Shown: positions 36,381 to 45,223 of the stretch, one piece after another
How the letters are laid out: each line of letters starts with the position of its first letter
Numbering within the stretch: the stretch's first letter is position 1
NCBI GenBank assembly: GCA_038321775.1
Contig: JBBQFI010000008.1
Coordinates: 124,001-188,000 of the forward strand
DNA from: JBBQFI01 sp038321775
GTDB taxonomy: Bacteria > Verrucomicrobiota > Verrucomicrobiia > Chthoniobacterales > UBA10450
Direction: 5' to 3'
DNA: 64,000 bases
The notes under the pieces: generated by a model
Told to the model about the DNA's origin: nothing
Database searches by the model: none
The model's input: only the letters and a program-made list of their open reading frames with translations
Translations under genes and position numbers: made by a program

Positions 36381-37382
36381 TTATTTGCCCAGCTTGCTCG
36401 CGATAAATTTTTCCAACTTCACAATGTCGGCGGCGAATTTGCGGATTCCTTCGGCCGTCTTTTCCGTCGCCATCGCGTCGTCGTTCAAGAGATAGCGGAA
36501 TTTTTTCTCGTCGAGATCGAGTCGCTGGATCTCAGATTTCTTTGCCATCTCCGGGCTAAGCTTTCGTTCCACCTGCTCGGACGATCCTGAAAGTTCCTTC
36601 ATCAACTCCGGACTGATCGTGAGCAGATCGCACCCGGCCAATTCCAGGATTTGTCCGAGATTCCGAAAGCTCGCCCCCATCACTTCGGTCGGATAATCGA
36701 ACTTCTTATAATAAGAGTAGATTTCCTGCACCGATTTCACGCCCGGATCTTCCGCACCAACGTAATCGCGCTTGTTGTGCTCTTTAAACCAGTCGTAGAT
36801 CCGGCCGACAAAAGGCGAGATCAATTGCGCTTTCGCTTCCGCGCAACGCACCGCCTGCACCAGCGAAAAAAGTAATGTCATGTTGCAGCGGATGTTTTCC
36901 TTTTGCAGCTGCTCCGCCGCATTAATCCCTTCCCACGTTGACGCGATTTTAATCAACACACGTTCGCGGTCGATGCCTTGTGCTTCGTAAAGCTCGATCA
37001 AATGCCGCGCTTTCTTGATCGAACCTTCGACGTCGAAAGAAAGGCGTGCGTCGGTTTCCGTAGAAACACGGCCAGGAACGATCTGCAGAATCGCGCAACC
37101 AAACTTCACCAGCAATCGATCGATCGTGTCCTCGATTTGCGCGGCCCCGGTTAGTCCTGAGTTCTTTCGATCGGCGAGAACTTCTTCCAGCAGATGCGCA
37201 TATTGCTCTTTCTGCGTGGCCGCAAAAATCAAACTTGGATTCGTGGTCGCGTCCTGGGGCTTGAAATCGCGAACCGACTCGAAGTCGCCACTATCAGCAA
37301 CTACTTTCGTAAATTTTTTCAGTTGCTCGAGTTGACTCAATTTCGCGCCGGTTTTTTCTTTCTCTAATACAGCTGTGCTCAT
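36381..37382 (-). CDS. tal: Transaldolase
   Basis: 333 residues from ATG 37382 (MSTAVLEKEK); a longer frame upstream has no homology signal. Pentose phosphate pathway enzyme transferring a dihydroxyacetone unit. Conserved parts: DATTNPSLIFAA near 45, GRVSTETDARLSFD near 110, ERVLIKIASTWEG near 141 with the Schiff-base Lys, MTLLFSLVQA near 167 and GASFRNLGQI near 236. Length fits the TalB class. Followed without gap by trmL. Confidence 0.95.
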   Translation of the reverse strand: MSTAVLEKEKTGAKLSQLEQLKKFTKVVADSGDFESVRDFKPQDATTNPSLIFAATQKEQYAHLLEEVLADRKNSGLTGAAQIEDTIDRLLVKFGCAILQIVPGRVSTETDARLSFDVEGSIKKARHLIELYEAQGIDRERVLIKIASTWEGINAAEQLQKENIRCNMTLLFSLVQAVRCAEAKAQLISPFVGRIYDWFKEHNKRDYVGAEDPGVKSVQEIYSYYKKFDYPTEVMGASFRNLGQILELAGCDLLTISPELMKELSGSSEQVERKLSPEMAKKSEIQRLDLDEKKFRYLLNDDAMATEKTAEGIRKFAADIVKLEKFIASKLGK

Positions 37383-37520
37383 CGTTTTTTCCTCTCCATA
37401 TAGATCGAAGCCGAGTGGCTTCTCCGATGTGACAAACGTACGCGCGAGATCAATGCATACAATTGGAAATTGCTCCGGATCGGCGCCCGCTTTGGCTCGA
37501 TCGCTGCTGCTAAAAGAAGC

Positions 37521-37739
37521 ATGCGTAAGTATGTGCTCTGGGCTTTTCTTTTCACGGCGTTCTTCATTTGGTTGAATCGAAACGATTCTTCCAAGCCAGT
37601 GGCATCGACTCCCGCACCCGCTGCGCAAATAACACCGCGGCCTGTCTCCGAACACGATTGGGCCAAGCGCTCACTCGACCGGGCCCGCACGGTGAGAGAC
37701 CAGGCACGGGAAAACCAGATTGAAAGTCAGCAGCCCTGA
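37521..37739 (+). CDS. Small single-pass membrane protein
   Basis: 72 residues with a ribosome site (AAAAGAAG) just upstream. Residues 4-17 are a membrane helix (YVLWAFLFTAFFIW), followed by a Pro/Ala-rich segment and a charged tail (SLDRARTVRDQAREN). No family recognised. It is divergent from transaldolase. A longer in-frame start at 37470 adds 17 residues without clear support. Confidence 0.5.
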   Translation: MRKYVLWAFLFTAFFIWLNRNDSSKPVASTPAPAAQITPRPVSEHDWAKRSLDRARTVRDQARENQIESQQP

Positions 37740-37827
37740 ACGGCGCCACCCGGCGACCCGTTGATCCGGCGCGAATGGGTTGACCCCACTCGCTAAATCG
37801 CTACATCATTAGCTCGTTAATTTTTCC

Positions 37828-37901
37828 GGGCCTGTAGCTCAGTTGGTTAGAGCATGCGCTTGATAAGCGCAGGGTCACTGGTTCGAGCCCAGTCAGGCCC
37901 A
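37828..37901 (+). tRNA. tRNA-Ile (GAT)
   Basis: Acceptor GGGCCTG with CAGGCCC; anticodon stem/loop around CTTGATAAG gives GAT; T-loop GGTTCGAGCC. CCA is not encoded. Placed between the small membrane protein and the convergent VanZ gene, whose stop follows it directly. Confidence 0.96.
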
Positions 37902-38375
37902 CTAAATCGCGCTCGGCTTTGTCGTTGGACGATTGCGCACAAACATCCAGCAAATTAACAATCCAACGATCGCGCCCATGGTATCGATCATCACATCGTG
38001 CGCTGTCGCGGTCCGGCTCGGAATGAACGATTGATGGAATTCATCCGTCGCCGCATAAGTCATCGCGCCGACGAGCGTCAACATCGCCGGTTTCCAAAAA
38101 CTCCGGCGAACGGAGAGCCAGTGATGACGGAGCGCGCGCCAGAGTAAGGTCGCGAGGATAGCGTATTCAGTCACGTGTCCGGCCTTGCGCACGAGAAACT
38201 GAATCAGGGCCAGCGTTTGAAAAGAGATGTGGGGATCGAGCCAGAGTAAGAACGGCATGAGGAAGCGCGATGTGTGCGCGCCCGAGAGTAAATCGGTCGA
38301 GCCGGCGAAAATCAGACACATCCATGCTATCGCTGCCATCCAATCAAAGACGATTCGAGAAACCGTTGTGTTCAA
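37902..38375 (-). CDS. VanZ-like membrane protein
   Basis: 157 residues with four hydrophobic segments. KAGHVTEYAILATLLWRALR near 65 and TDEFHQSFIPSRTATAHDVMIDTMGA near 110 are the conserved VanZ parts. VanZ confers low-level teicoplanin resistance in enterococci; most distant homologues such as this have no known role. The stop starts right after the tRNA-Ile gene. Confidence 0.88.
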   Translation of the reverse strand: MNTTVSRIVFDWMAAIAWMCLIFAGSTDLLSGAHTSRFLMPFLLWLDPHISFQTLALIQFLVRKAGHVTEYAILATLLWRALRHHWLSVRRSFWKPAMLTLVGAMTYAATDEFHQSFIPSRTATAHDVMIDTMGAIVGLLICWMFVRNRPTTKPSAI

Positions 38376-38467
38376 ACATTGTTACGTTATGAGCCCGCCC
38401 TCTTCGCACAACCTGACGCATTGCAAACGAGACTGGCTCTCCTAGTTTGCACTGCAATATTCGCGCC

Positions 38468-39421
38468 ATGTCGTCGCTAAAACTTTCCGACCCGCTCACT
38501 TTTGTTCCGATCTTTATGGAACGCGTCTGGGGCGGACGACGTCTCGAGGAAGTTTACGGAAAAGAATTACCGGCAAACGCGCGCATCGGTGAGTCGTGGG
38601 AAATTGTCGATCGTCCGGAAGCGCAAAGCGTCGTCCGCGATGGGGCATTGCATGGTAAGACACTGCATGAGCTGTGGCAAAACTATCGCCAGGAAATTTT
38701 TGGGGACGTAACCGACACGCCGCGTTTTCCTCTCCTCATCAAGTTGCTCGATGCGCGGGAAAAACTTTCGGTCCAGGTCCATCCGCCTAACGAGTTAGCG
38801 GTGGAACTCGGCGGCGAAGCCAAAACTGAATTTTGGTATATTGCCCGGGCCGATCCGGGAGCGAAACTTTTTGTCGGCCTGCGCGCAGGATCGTCGCGCG
38901 AAAAATTTGAGGCTGCTTTGCACGCAGGTCAGGTCGCGGAACACGTCCATTGCATTTCTGTTCAAACCGATGACGCAATGTTTTTGCCCAGTGGGCGTGT
39001 GCACGCAATCGGCGGCGGCAATCTTATTATCGAAATTCAGGAGAACAGCGACACCACGTATCGCGTTTTCGATTGGAACCGCGCCGGCAGCACCGGCAAA
39101 TCGAGAAAACTGCATGTCGAAGAATCGCTCCGCTGCATCGATTTTAACGATTTCGAACCGGCCCTGACCAAACCAAAAGGGGAATCACTCGTTAGTCACG
39201 CAATCTTCGCCGTGCAGAAATGGAAGCTGGATACGCAACGGTCCGCGACAACGCAGGGCGAATTTGCCGTCATCTGTTGTCTTTCCGGCCAGGTTCAGTG
39301 CGGCAATGCGCGATTGAATCCCGGGGAATTTTTTCTTCTGCCAAGTTCGTTAGGCGACAGCAAGCTTCGACCGGGAACATCCGGAACCGAACTACTTCGG
39401 ACGACGATTCCGCGCGCCTGA
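38468..39421 (+). CDS. manA: Mannose-6-phosphate isomerase, class I
   Basis: 317 residues from ATG 38468; a TTG at 38447 is the alternative. Zinc-site segments are present: KLSVQVHPPNE near 104, KTEFWYI near 123, and VHAIGGGNLIIEIQENSD near 183. The short form (about 315 residues) fits the Bacillus Pmi type. Interconverts mannose-6-P and fructose-6-P, feeding GDP-mannose for polysaccharide. The dispersed octamer at 38786 encodes the Pro-Asn of HPPNE. Confidence 0.9.
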   Translation: MSSLKLSDPLTFVPIFMERVWGGRRLEEVYGKELPANARIGESWEIVDRPEAQSVVRDGALHGKTLHELWQNYRQEIFGDVTDTPRFPLLIKLLDAREKLSVQVHPPNELAVELGGEAKTEFWYIARADPGAKLFVGLRAGSSREKFEAALHAGQVAEHVHCISVQTDDAMFLPSGRVHAIGGGNLIIEIQENSDTTYRVFDWNRAGSTGKSRKLHVEESLRCIDFNDFEPALTKPKGESLVSHAIFAVQKWKLDTQRSATTQGEFAVICCLSGQVQCGNARLNPGEFFLLPSSLGDSKLRPGTSGTELLRTTIPRA

Positions 39422-39432
39422 TGCGTCAGGCG
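39415..39432. terminator. Hairpin over both stop codons of manA and the DUF4864 gene
   Basis: Perfect 7-bp stem CGCCTGA / TCAGGCG with a TGCG loop. Both converging TGA stops are part of the stem. There is no T-run, so a bidirectional stop signal is only probable. Confidence 0.4.
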
Positions 39433-39881
39433 TGAAGGCCGGCCGGCCGTGAGCGCGGAATCAAAATCCGCTCGACTCCTTCAATCTTCCAATTCTGATC
39501 TTCGGCCACGAGGCTGTAGAGAAAAGCGCGCGCGCTGCCATCGCCGGCAAAGAAAAAGACCTGCACGAATGCCGTTCCTTTTTCCACGCGAACAAAACCA
39601 AATTCCACACGCTGCCTTTGCGTCATCTCGGAATAGTTGCGACGAATCATGTTCTCAAATTGCGGGAGCGAGAACTTTTGCTGCACAACACTCGATGCGT
39701 TGCGATAAGCCCGCGGAAAATCAGCCGCGCGAAAAGCGGCCAGTTGGCTGTTCACCACCGAATAAACATCGCGCGGAGGCGGCGTCGGTGCACGCTGCGC
39801 CACTTCGTGCGTCACAATCATCGCCGCCGCGCAGAGCGAAAAGAAAAAGACCAGGAGAAAAGATTTGGCGAAGCGCGTCAC
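39426..39881 (-). CDS. DUF4864 exported protein
   Basis: 151 residues with a signal anchor at 6-25. VNSQLAAFRAADFPRAYRNAS near 43 and FSLPQFENMIRRNY near 70 are typical of DUF4864, an NTF2-like fold of unknown role. Overlaps the DUF971 gene by four bases (39878-39881), forming a two-gene unit. Confidence 0.82.
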   Translation of the reverse strand: MTRFAKSFLLVFFFSLCAAAMIVTHEVAQRAPTPPPRDVYSVVNSQLAAFRAADFPRAYRNASSVVQQKFSLPQFENMIRRNYSEMTQRQRVEFGFVRVEKGTAFVQVFFFAGDGSARAFLYSLVAEDQNWKIEGVERILIPRSRPAGLHA

Positions 39882-40195
39882 GGAGTGTGATGAGCGGCTG
39901 CTTCCAAACGCCGCAAATATTGAAAACTGTAAAGCCCGGTGCTGTGTCCGTCGCCCCAGCGCGGCTGCAAAGCGTAGCCACCAACGATTTGAAATCCCGC
40001 CAGCATAAAACTTTCTTCTGTGAAGCTAACTTCGGGCCGCACGACGTTTCCCAGAACATCCGGCTCGCCGCCACACGCCGCGCACGGACAGGCCCGCCGC
40101 AAAAGTTCCAAGCCAAAATACGACTCAGTCCCGTCGCTCCATTGAATGGCGAGTTCGTCGCCGATCAACTGCACATTCTTCGCTTCGAGTCGCAT
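39878..40195 (-). CDS. DUF971 protein
   Basis: 105 residues from ATG 40195; longer starts lack homology. LAIQWSDGTESYFGLELLRRACPCAACGGE near 15-45 is the DUF971 (gamma-butyrobetaine hydroxylase N-like) zinc-binding core, followed by VGGYALQPRWGDGHSTGLYSF. Often linked to iron-sulfur carriers, but no such gene is adjacent here. Confidence 0.88.
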   Translation of the reverse strand: MRLEAKNVQLIGDELAIQWSDGTESYFGLELLRRACPCAACGGEPDVLGNVVRPEVSFTEESFMLAGFQIVGGYALQPRWGDGHSTGLYSFQYLRRLEAAAHHTP

Positions 40196-40229
40196 CGTTT
40201 GGAACTCTAACTGACGGCCTGACTGAAAA

Positions 40230-40952
40230 TCAATCGTCGAGGTTTTGCGATGCGCGCAAGCGCAGTGGCGTGCGCTGACCAAAAATCGCGGTGCCGACGC
40301 GGACCATGGTCGCTCCTTCTTCAATCGCGACGGCGAAATCGTGGCTCATCCCCATGGAAAGTTGCGGCAGGCGAACGCCGAATCGTTCCTGCATTTGATC
40401 GCGCAATTCGCGCAGAGCGATGAAATATTTCCGCGACGGTTCTGCTTCCTCTGCGAAAGGTGGAATCGTCATTAGCCCTTCGACGGTGATTCTGCCTAAC
40501 GAATTGATTTGCTCCAACTGCGCGCAAACCTGGTCGGGCGTAAATCCGATCTTGCTCCCCTCGCCCGCCACATTCACCTCCAGCAACACACGCGGATGGA
40601 ATCCATCTTCGTCCGCGATGCGGTTCATGTTTTCTGTAAGTGCGAGCGAATCGACGCTGTGAAAAAGTTCGAAGAGCGGCAGCGCTTGTCGCACCTTGTT
40701 CTTTTGCAACCGGCCAATGAAATGCCAGCGCGTACCAGATGGCAGCAACGGAATTTTCGTGCGCGCTTCCTGGACACGACTCTCGCCAAAAATTTCCTGC
40801 CCGGCATCAAACGCCGCGCGCACCTTTTCCGCTTCGTGAGTTTTAGAAACCGCGATCAGAGCAACCTCATCGGGTGTTCGATTCGATTTCTTTGCGGCTT
40901 CAAAAATTTTTGCACGTACCTGCTCCAGATTGTGAGCGATGTCCGTTGTCAT
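40230..40952 (-). CDS. yggS: PLP homeostasis protein YggS/PLPBP
   Basis: 240 residues from ATG 40952, which overlaps the stop of the lipase maturation factor gene (ATGA). ALIAVSKTHEAEKVRAAFDAG near 31 carries the PLP lysine, with WHFIGRLQKNKVR near 78 and GMSHDFAVAIEEGATMVRVG near 206. It keeps free pyridoxal phosphate in balance and has no own reaction. Normal family length. Confidence 0.94.
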   Translation of the reverse strand: MTTDIAHNLEQVRAKIFEAAKKSNRTPDEVALIAVSKTHEAEKVRAAFDAGQEIFGESRVQEARTKIPLLPSGTRWHFIGRLQKNKVRQALPLFELFHSVDSLALTENMNRIADEDGFHPRVLLEVNVAGEGSKIGFTPDQVCAQLEQINSLGRITVEGLMTIPPFAEEAEPSRKYFIALRELRDQMQERFGVRLPQLSMGMSHDFAVAIEEGATMVRVGTAIFGQRTPLRLRASQNLDD

Positions 40953-42487
40953 GGTTTTTCGATCCATCCTGCTCTGCGTAGCAGTCCGATCAGTTGAGAA
41001 TTGTCGGCGGACAACGGTGGAAGCCAAATTTGTTTCTCGTCCCGCTCCCACCAGAGTCTTTTAGCGTTTTCCGGTCGCGCAAACTTATATCGATACCAAA
41101 CCGCCCGAATATAGCGCGGAGGTTTGTCGGGAAATGGATTGTTCGCAAAAAGGCTGAGCGTGCCGGGATCGTTGTGCAGCAGCTTCCAGATCAGATTGAG
41201 CGTCCATGGATACTCGTTAGGCGTTCCCATGGCCGCGAACCACATCTGCCAATCGAGATGCAATTGATACGGCGCGATCTGCGGCGGCCTTTGGTCGAGC
41301 GCGACCGGCAATCCCTTGTAAAGATACGGCTTCCACGTCGCAGTTTCGTCGGGAAAATAGGAATCGGTTCCTTCGAAAACGATATTGAACCGCTCCTGCC
41401 CCACGGCGCCAAATGCTCCGTACGTATTCACCAAATCGAGCGGATCGAATGAGGTATTCATAATCTGGTGCGCAGAAAAAACGTTCAGCAACGGCTGAAT
41501 GCTGAGCACCGCGACGAGCGCGGCGATGGCCCACGCTGTTCGCTGCATCGTTCGCGAAATTTTCGCTGTTGCTTGCGCCTGCTTCGCACGTCGTGTTAAT
41601 GCGCGCGGCAATATTTTTGCCCAAACACGATCGTCGAAACACGCCAGCGCCGGGACGATTGTGATCCAGTTTAAGAACGAGAGATTGCCGCTGAAGATGA
41701 TGACGATTTGAAACGCGATGATGATGGAACCAGCAACGTAACGCGCGACGCGCGGCCAAAAGACAAACCACGGTGCCGCCAATTCCGCGATGTGGTTGAA
41801 CAAGGTGCCGAAACGCAAAACACCGCGTGGCAAAAAATGGAACCAGCGGCTCAGTCCGTTCGGAATTGGTTGCGTTTCGAAATAATAATTAAGCGCAGTC
41901 AGATTGCGCCAGCTGGCGTCGCCGCGAATTTTGATCAGACCCGCACCGAGCATGATGCGGAAAGTCAGCGCGCGAAATAACCAGAAGATAACAAGCGGCG
42001 GCGCGCGTCGCGGAAAAGGTCGCGCATCCATTAAGGGGCAGAGAAAAATCGCGAGGAATCCGGTTTCGAGGAGCTGAACTTCCCAACCATAAGAATACCA
42101 ATCCTGACCAACGTGTACGATCGACATGTAAAGAAACCAAAGAAGGCCGAGCAGAATTGCATTCGCGTAACCGGCAGCGACGACGCACGACAATCCGAAG
42201 CCGATCCATGCGACAAGGACGAGCGCAGTGTCCGAATGATTAAACCAAAAGAGTGACGGCAGCCGCAAGAAACCGGCGGACGTAGAACCGAGCGCGTCAT
42301 GCACATGCTCGATAAACAAGGGCAACGGCAACAAACCGTGTTGGCCGATCAAAGGAATGAGTTGATTTGCCGCGACCAGAAAAGCGACCGCGTAAACGAA
42401 TCCGAGCAGACGCAAAATGACGAAGCGCGTCAGCCAGTAAGTGCTCTCGGATTCGCCCAATAAGTTTCGCAATCGCTCCGATTGCAT
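40949..42487 (-). CDS. Lipase maturation factor family membrane protein
   Basis: 512 residues with about ten membrane segments. SIVHVGQDWYSYGWEVQLLE near 122, LGAGLIKIRGDASWRNLTAL near 181 and a later ETATWKPYLYKGLP segment match the LMF family, known from the animal ER protein LMF1 that helps lipases fold. The bacterial role is unknown. Couples with yggS by a four-base overlap, although the two functions have no known link. Confidence 0.88.
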   Translation of the reverse strand: MQSERLRNLLGESESTYWLTRFVILRLLGFVYAVAFLVAANQLIPLIGQHGLLPLPLFIEHVHDALGSTSAGFLRLPSLFWFNHSDTALVLVAWIGFGLSCVVAAGYANAILLGLLWFLYMSIVHVGQDWYSYGWEVQLLETGFLAIFLCPLMDARPFPRRAPPLVIFWLFRALTFRIMLGAGLIKIRGDASWRNLTALNYYFETQPIPNGLSRWFHFLPRGVLRFGTLFNHIAELAAPWFVFWPRVARYVAGSIIIAFQIVIIFSGNLSFLNWITIVPALACFDDRVWAKILPRALTRRAKQAQATAKISRTMQRTAWAIAALVAVLSIQPLLNVFSAHQIMNTSFDPLDLVNTYGAFGAVGQERFNIVFEGTDSYFPDETATWKPYLYKGLPVALDQRPPQIAPYQLHLDWQMWFAAMGTPNEYPWTLNLIWKLLHNDPGTLSLFANNPFPDKPPRYIRAVWYRYKFARPENAKRLWWERDEKQIWLPPLSADNSQLIGLLRRAGWIEKP

Positions 42488-42565
42488 GGAGGCAATCGTC
42501 TCCTTTCAGAACAAAAATTCAACGCACGAAGTTGCCGCATTGACCGGCGCTTCCAATCTGGTTAG

Positions 42566-43567
42566 TTGCGCGCGGTGAAAATATCTCCCCAGGGAAAAGC
42601 AAAACGTTGCGCGTCTATTGCGATCATATGCGTGATTTTGACAACGCCGCGGTGCGACGCCGCAGTCGCGCTCAACGCGCTTGGACAATTCCTTGCGACA
42701 CATGGCTACGGCGGCGCGCAGCTTGTGCATGTCGGAAATTTCTTTCGTGTCCCGATTAATTCCAACGGCAACGTCGGAGATCTGATTGTCGATACCGGGG
42801 CTCCTCACTCTCTCATTTTTCGCGCGAGCGTGAAAAGGTTGGGATTGACCGAAACTAAAACAAAAGAGTTCATCGGAGGCGCTTTCGGGAAGGGACGTGA
42901 ATATTTTGGCGTCGCCACCATTCAATCCCTCACGATGGGAAACTGCACTCTGCTGAATCTGCCGGTAGCCGTGGCTCCGGGTGATTCCGAGAATGGAATG
43001 TTTCGCCAATATGGCAGCTCGGACGGTCTTCTCGGACTAAGCGAAATGGTAAAGTATGGCGCTGTTCTTGATCTCGCGAACCGTCTCTTATTCGTTAGGC
43101 CGAGTGGCCCGAGCAAGGCGGTCGCGATCGCAACAGACTCCATCCTCGTTAGGCAAGGTTACACCGCGGTCGATCTCAAGATCGCGGGCGCTCATCTTAG
43201 CGTGCCTGCCGATGTGAACGGCTGGCCTTGTCATCTTCTCGTCGATACCGGCGCGTTTCTGACGTCGATCGATCGGGACGCGGCCTCGAAAGCGCACATC
43301 GGCGGCTCCCGTACCGAATGGGTCGCAGAAGGCATTGGGAAATCGAGCGGCCGAGTCATGGCTGCGACATTTCCAACCCTTCGCCTTGGCGGTTACGAGA
43401 TCAGAAACGTCAGCGCCGCCGTGGTTGCCTTCGATCGGGAAATGCTCGGTCGCGGGACTGATAACGAAATGGCCGGGCTGCTTGGCGCGGAATATCTCAG
43501 TCTCAATTCCGCCGTTTTCGATTTCAACTCTGGAACCCTCTACCTGAAACCGAAAACGACTCGTTAG
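42566..43567 (+). CDS. Retropepsin-like aspartyl protease
   Basis: 333 residues from a TTG start; GTG 42575 is an alternative. An exported signal runs through residues 12-33. Two DTG active sites occur: DLIVDTGAPHSLI near 75 and HLLVDTGAFLTSID near 226, each followed by a hydrophobic-Gly segment (GLLGL, GLLGAEYLS). A single chain with two DTGs can form the whole active site, as in pepsins, unlike one-site dimeric retropepsins. Substrate unknown. The TAG stop lies in an octamer (43561-43568). Confidence 0.82.
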   Translation: MRAVKISPQGKAKRCASIAIICVILTTPRCDAAVALNALGQFLATHGYGGAQLVHVGNFFRVPINSNGNVGDLIVDTGAPHSLIFRASVKRLGLTETKTKEFIGGAFGKGREYFGVATIQSLTMGNCTLLNLPVAVAPGDSENGMFRQYGSSDGLLGLSEMVKYGAVLDLANRLLFVRPSGPSKAVAIATDSILVRQGYTAVDLKIAGAHLSVPADVNGWPCHLLVDTGAFLTSIDRDAASKAHIGGSRTEWVAEGIGKSSGRVMAATFPTLRLGGYEIRNVSAAVVAFDREMLGRGTDNEMAGLLGAEYLSLNSAVFDFNSGTLYLKPKTTR

Positions 43568-43573
43568 GCGAAA

Positions 43574-44368
43574 TCAGAATGGCGATTTCACGACGCCGCC
43601 GTCCACGCGCAGAGCTGCGCCATTGGTCGCGGAAGAGAGTGGACTGCAGAGGAACGCCACGATCGGCGCAACTTCATCCGGCCGGGCAAAACGTTTGAGC
43701 AACGAAGTGGGTCGCGCGGTCTTGAAGAATTCCTTTTCGAATTCGTCGCGACTTTGATTGTTCTCTTTCGCGAGCGATTCGACGAAATCCTTCACGCCTT
43801 CCGACGCGGTGGGCCCAGGCAAAACAGCATTCACAGTCACACCCGTCCCGGCACAAGTTTCCGCCAGACCGCGCGCGATCGCGATCTGGGCCGTCTTCGT
43901 CATGCCATAGTGAATCATCTCCGCCGGAATCTGCAGACCGGACTCGCTCGAAATGAAAATGATTCGCCCCCAATCCCGCTCTTTCATTTTCGGCAGATAC
44001 GCGCGGCTCAGGCGCACACCGCTCATCACATTCGTTTCGAAAAAACGCATCCAATCTTCATCGCTGATTTTCTCGAATGGCTTCGGTTCGAAAATGCCGA
44101 GATTGTTTACGAGAATTTCCGTTTCCGGAATTTCCTTGAGAAAATGCTCCACGCCCTCGCGTTTGCTCAGATCCGCTGCGACACCGCGCACCTTTCCCTT
44201 CGCGCCTGCCTTTTGAATTCGCGCGATCGCCGCCGACACACTTTTGTCCGAACGACCGTTCACGACTACGTTCGCACCTTCATGCGCGAGCAAAGTCGCG
44301 ATTGCCAAACCAATCCCCGCGGTTGATCCGGTAACGACTGCGGTTTTATGCTCCAGTTGTAAGTCCAT
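43574..44368 (-). CDS. Short-chain dehydrogenase/reductase
   Basis: 264 residues from ATG 44368; the frame extends upstream to 44407 without homology. TGSTAGIGLAIA near 13 is the NAD(P) loop, NNLG near 88 stabilises the fold, and the Ser-Tyr-Lys site is seen in FISSESG and HYGMTK near 153. C-terminal GAALRVDGGVVKS is typical. Classical SDR; substrate unknown. Divergent from the methyltransferase at 44391. Confidence 0.9.
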   Translation of the reverse strand: MDLQLEHKTAVVTGSTAGIGLAIATLLAHEGANVVVNGRSDKSVSAAIARIQKAGAKGKVRGVAADLSKREGVEHFLKEIPETEILVNNLGIFEPKPFEKISDEDWMRFFETNVMSGVRLSRAYLPKMKERDWGRIIFISSESGLQIPAEMIHYGMTKTAQIAIARGLAETCAGTGVTVNAVLPGPTASEGVKDFVESLAKENNQSRDEFEKEFFKTARPTSLLKRFARPDEVAPIVAFLCSPLSSATNGAALRVDGGVVKSPF

Positions 44369-44390
44369 ATCTTTATATCGCTCCGCAAAA

Positions 44391-45143
44391 ATGAATTTCG
44401 CGCGCAAAGTTCAAAAACTCGTCACCGCTGAAGCGCTCGAAAGTCTTTGGGATCACGCTAAACGCTGGACGCATCCGGTTGATTCGCAAAAAATCTTGGA
44501 CGGTATCGATCGCAAAGCGTGGGCAGATTTGCGCGCGCGTTACCCGCACCAACCGGATGCGCCGCGCATCAATCGCTTTTCCGATGTCGATCACTGGCTC
44601 AAAATTAACGTCGAGCGCGCGCAGGATTTGTGGCTCGATCGCACGCCACCACTGCGCGTTCTCGATCTCGGCTGCGGCCCCGGATATTTTCTTTACGTCT
44701 GCAAACAACTCGGTCACGACGGCGTGGGCGTCGACATCGACGAGCAACCGCTCTTCCGCGAAACAACAGCGCTGCTCGGAGTGAAGCGCGTCATCTTCCG
44801 AATCGAACCACAGATGCCGTTACCCGATCTTGGCGAAAAATTCGATCTCGTGACTGGCCATCGTGTCTGCTTTCAAAAAACTGTGCGCTGGGGCACCGGC
44901 CCCGGTGAATGGCATGAATGGGAATCGTCTGATTGGAAATTTTTCCTCGACGATGTGCGCAAAAATGTTCTGAAACCTGACGGCCGGATTCTTCTCGACT
45001 TCAATCCGCGCGCCGATGGCCGCTCTTTTTTCACGCCGGACTTGCGCGATGTCTTAACGAACGAAGGCGCGCGCATCTTCCGCTCCAAAGCATTGCTCGC
45101 ATCCGATCCAGAAAAGCAACCGCGCTTCAAGTTGTCATCCTGA
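44391..45143 (+). CDS. SAM-dependent methyltransferase
   Basis: 250 residues from ATG 44391. VLDLGCGPGYFLYVCKQLG near 84 is motif I, with GVGVDIDEQ as the acidic end of strand 2. The protein resembles class I methyltransferases that modify small molecules; substrate not clear. The last residues (LSS) and the stop are encoded by the left arm of the palindromic repeat that follows, so the native C-terminus was probably trimmed or replaced by the insertion. Confidence 0.85.
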   Translation: MNFARKVQKLVTAEALESLWDHAKRWTHPVDSQKILDGIDRKAWADLRARYPHQPDAPRINRFSDVDHWLKINVERAQDLWLDRTPPLRVLDLGCGPGYFLYVCKQLGHDGVGVDIDEQPLFRETTALLGVKRVIFRIEPQMPLPDLGEKFDLVTGHRVCFQKTVRWGTGPGEWHEWESSDWKFFLDDVRKNVLKPDGRILLDFNPRADGRSFFTPDLRDVLTNEGARIFRSKALLASDPEKQPRFKLSS

Positions 45144-45213
45144 GCGCCAGCGAAGGACCTCACAAAAACGCTGTGGGTTAATCGCGAGGTTCCTCGCTGT
45201 GCTCGGAAATGAC
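45134..45213. repeat. Palindromic intergenic repeat between convergent genes
   Basis: Two 28-base arms (45134-45161, 45186-45213), starting GTCATCCTGAGC and ending in GAAATGAC, are imperfect inverted copies with GCGAAGGACCTC opposite GAGGTTCCTCGC. It spans the stop of the methyltransferase and ends 11 bases before the sulfotransferase stop. Such GTCATCCTGAGC...AATGACA elements are widespread in environmental bacteria; a bidirectional terminator role is plausible. Confidence 0.8.
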
Positions 45214-45223
45214 AGCGACTCCT

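Noticed and set aside
37407..37422. Hairpin upstream of transaldolase (GAAGCC/GGCTTC)
   Set aside because: Only 6 bp with a 4-base loop; may be chance and has no T-run or known riboswitch shape.
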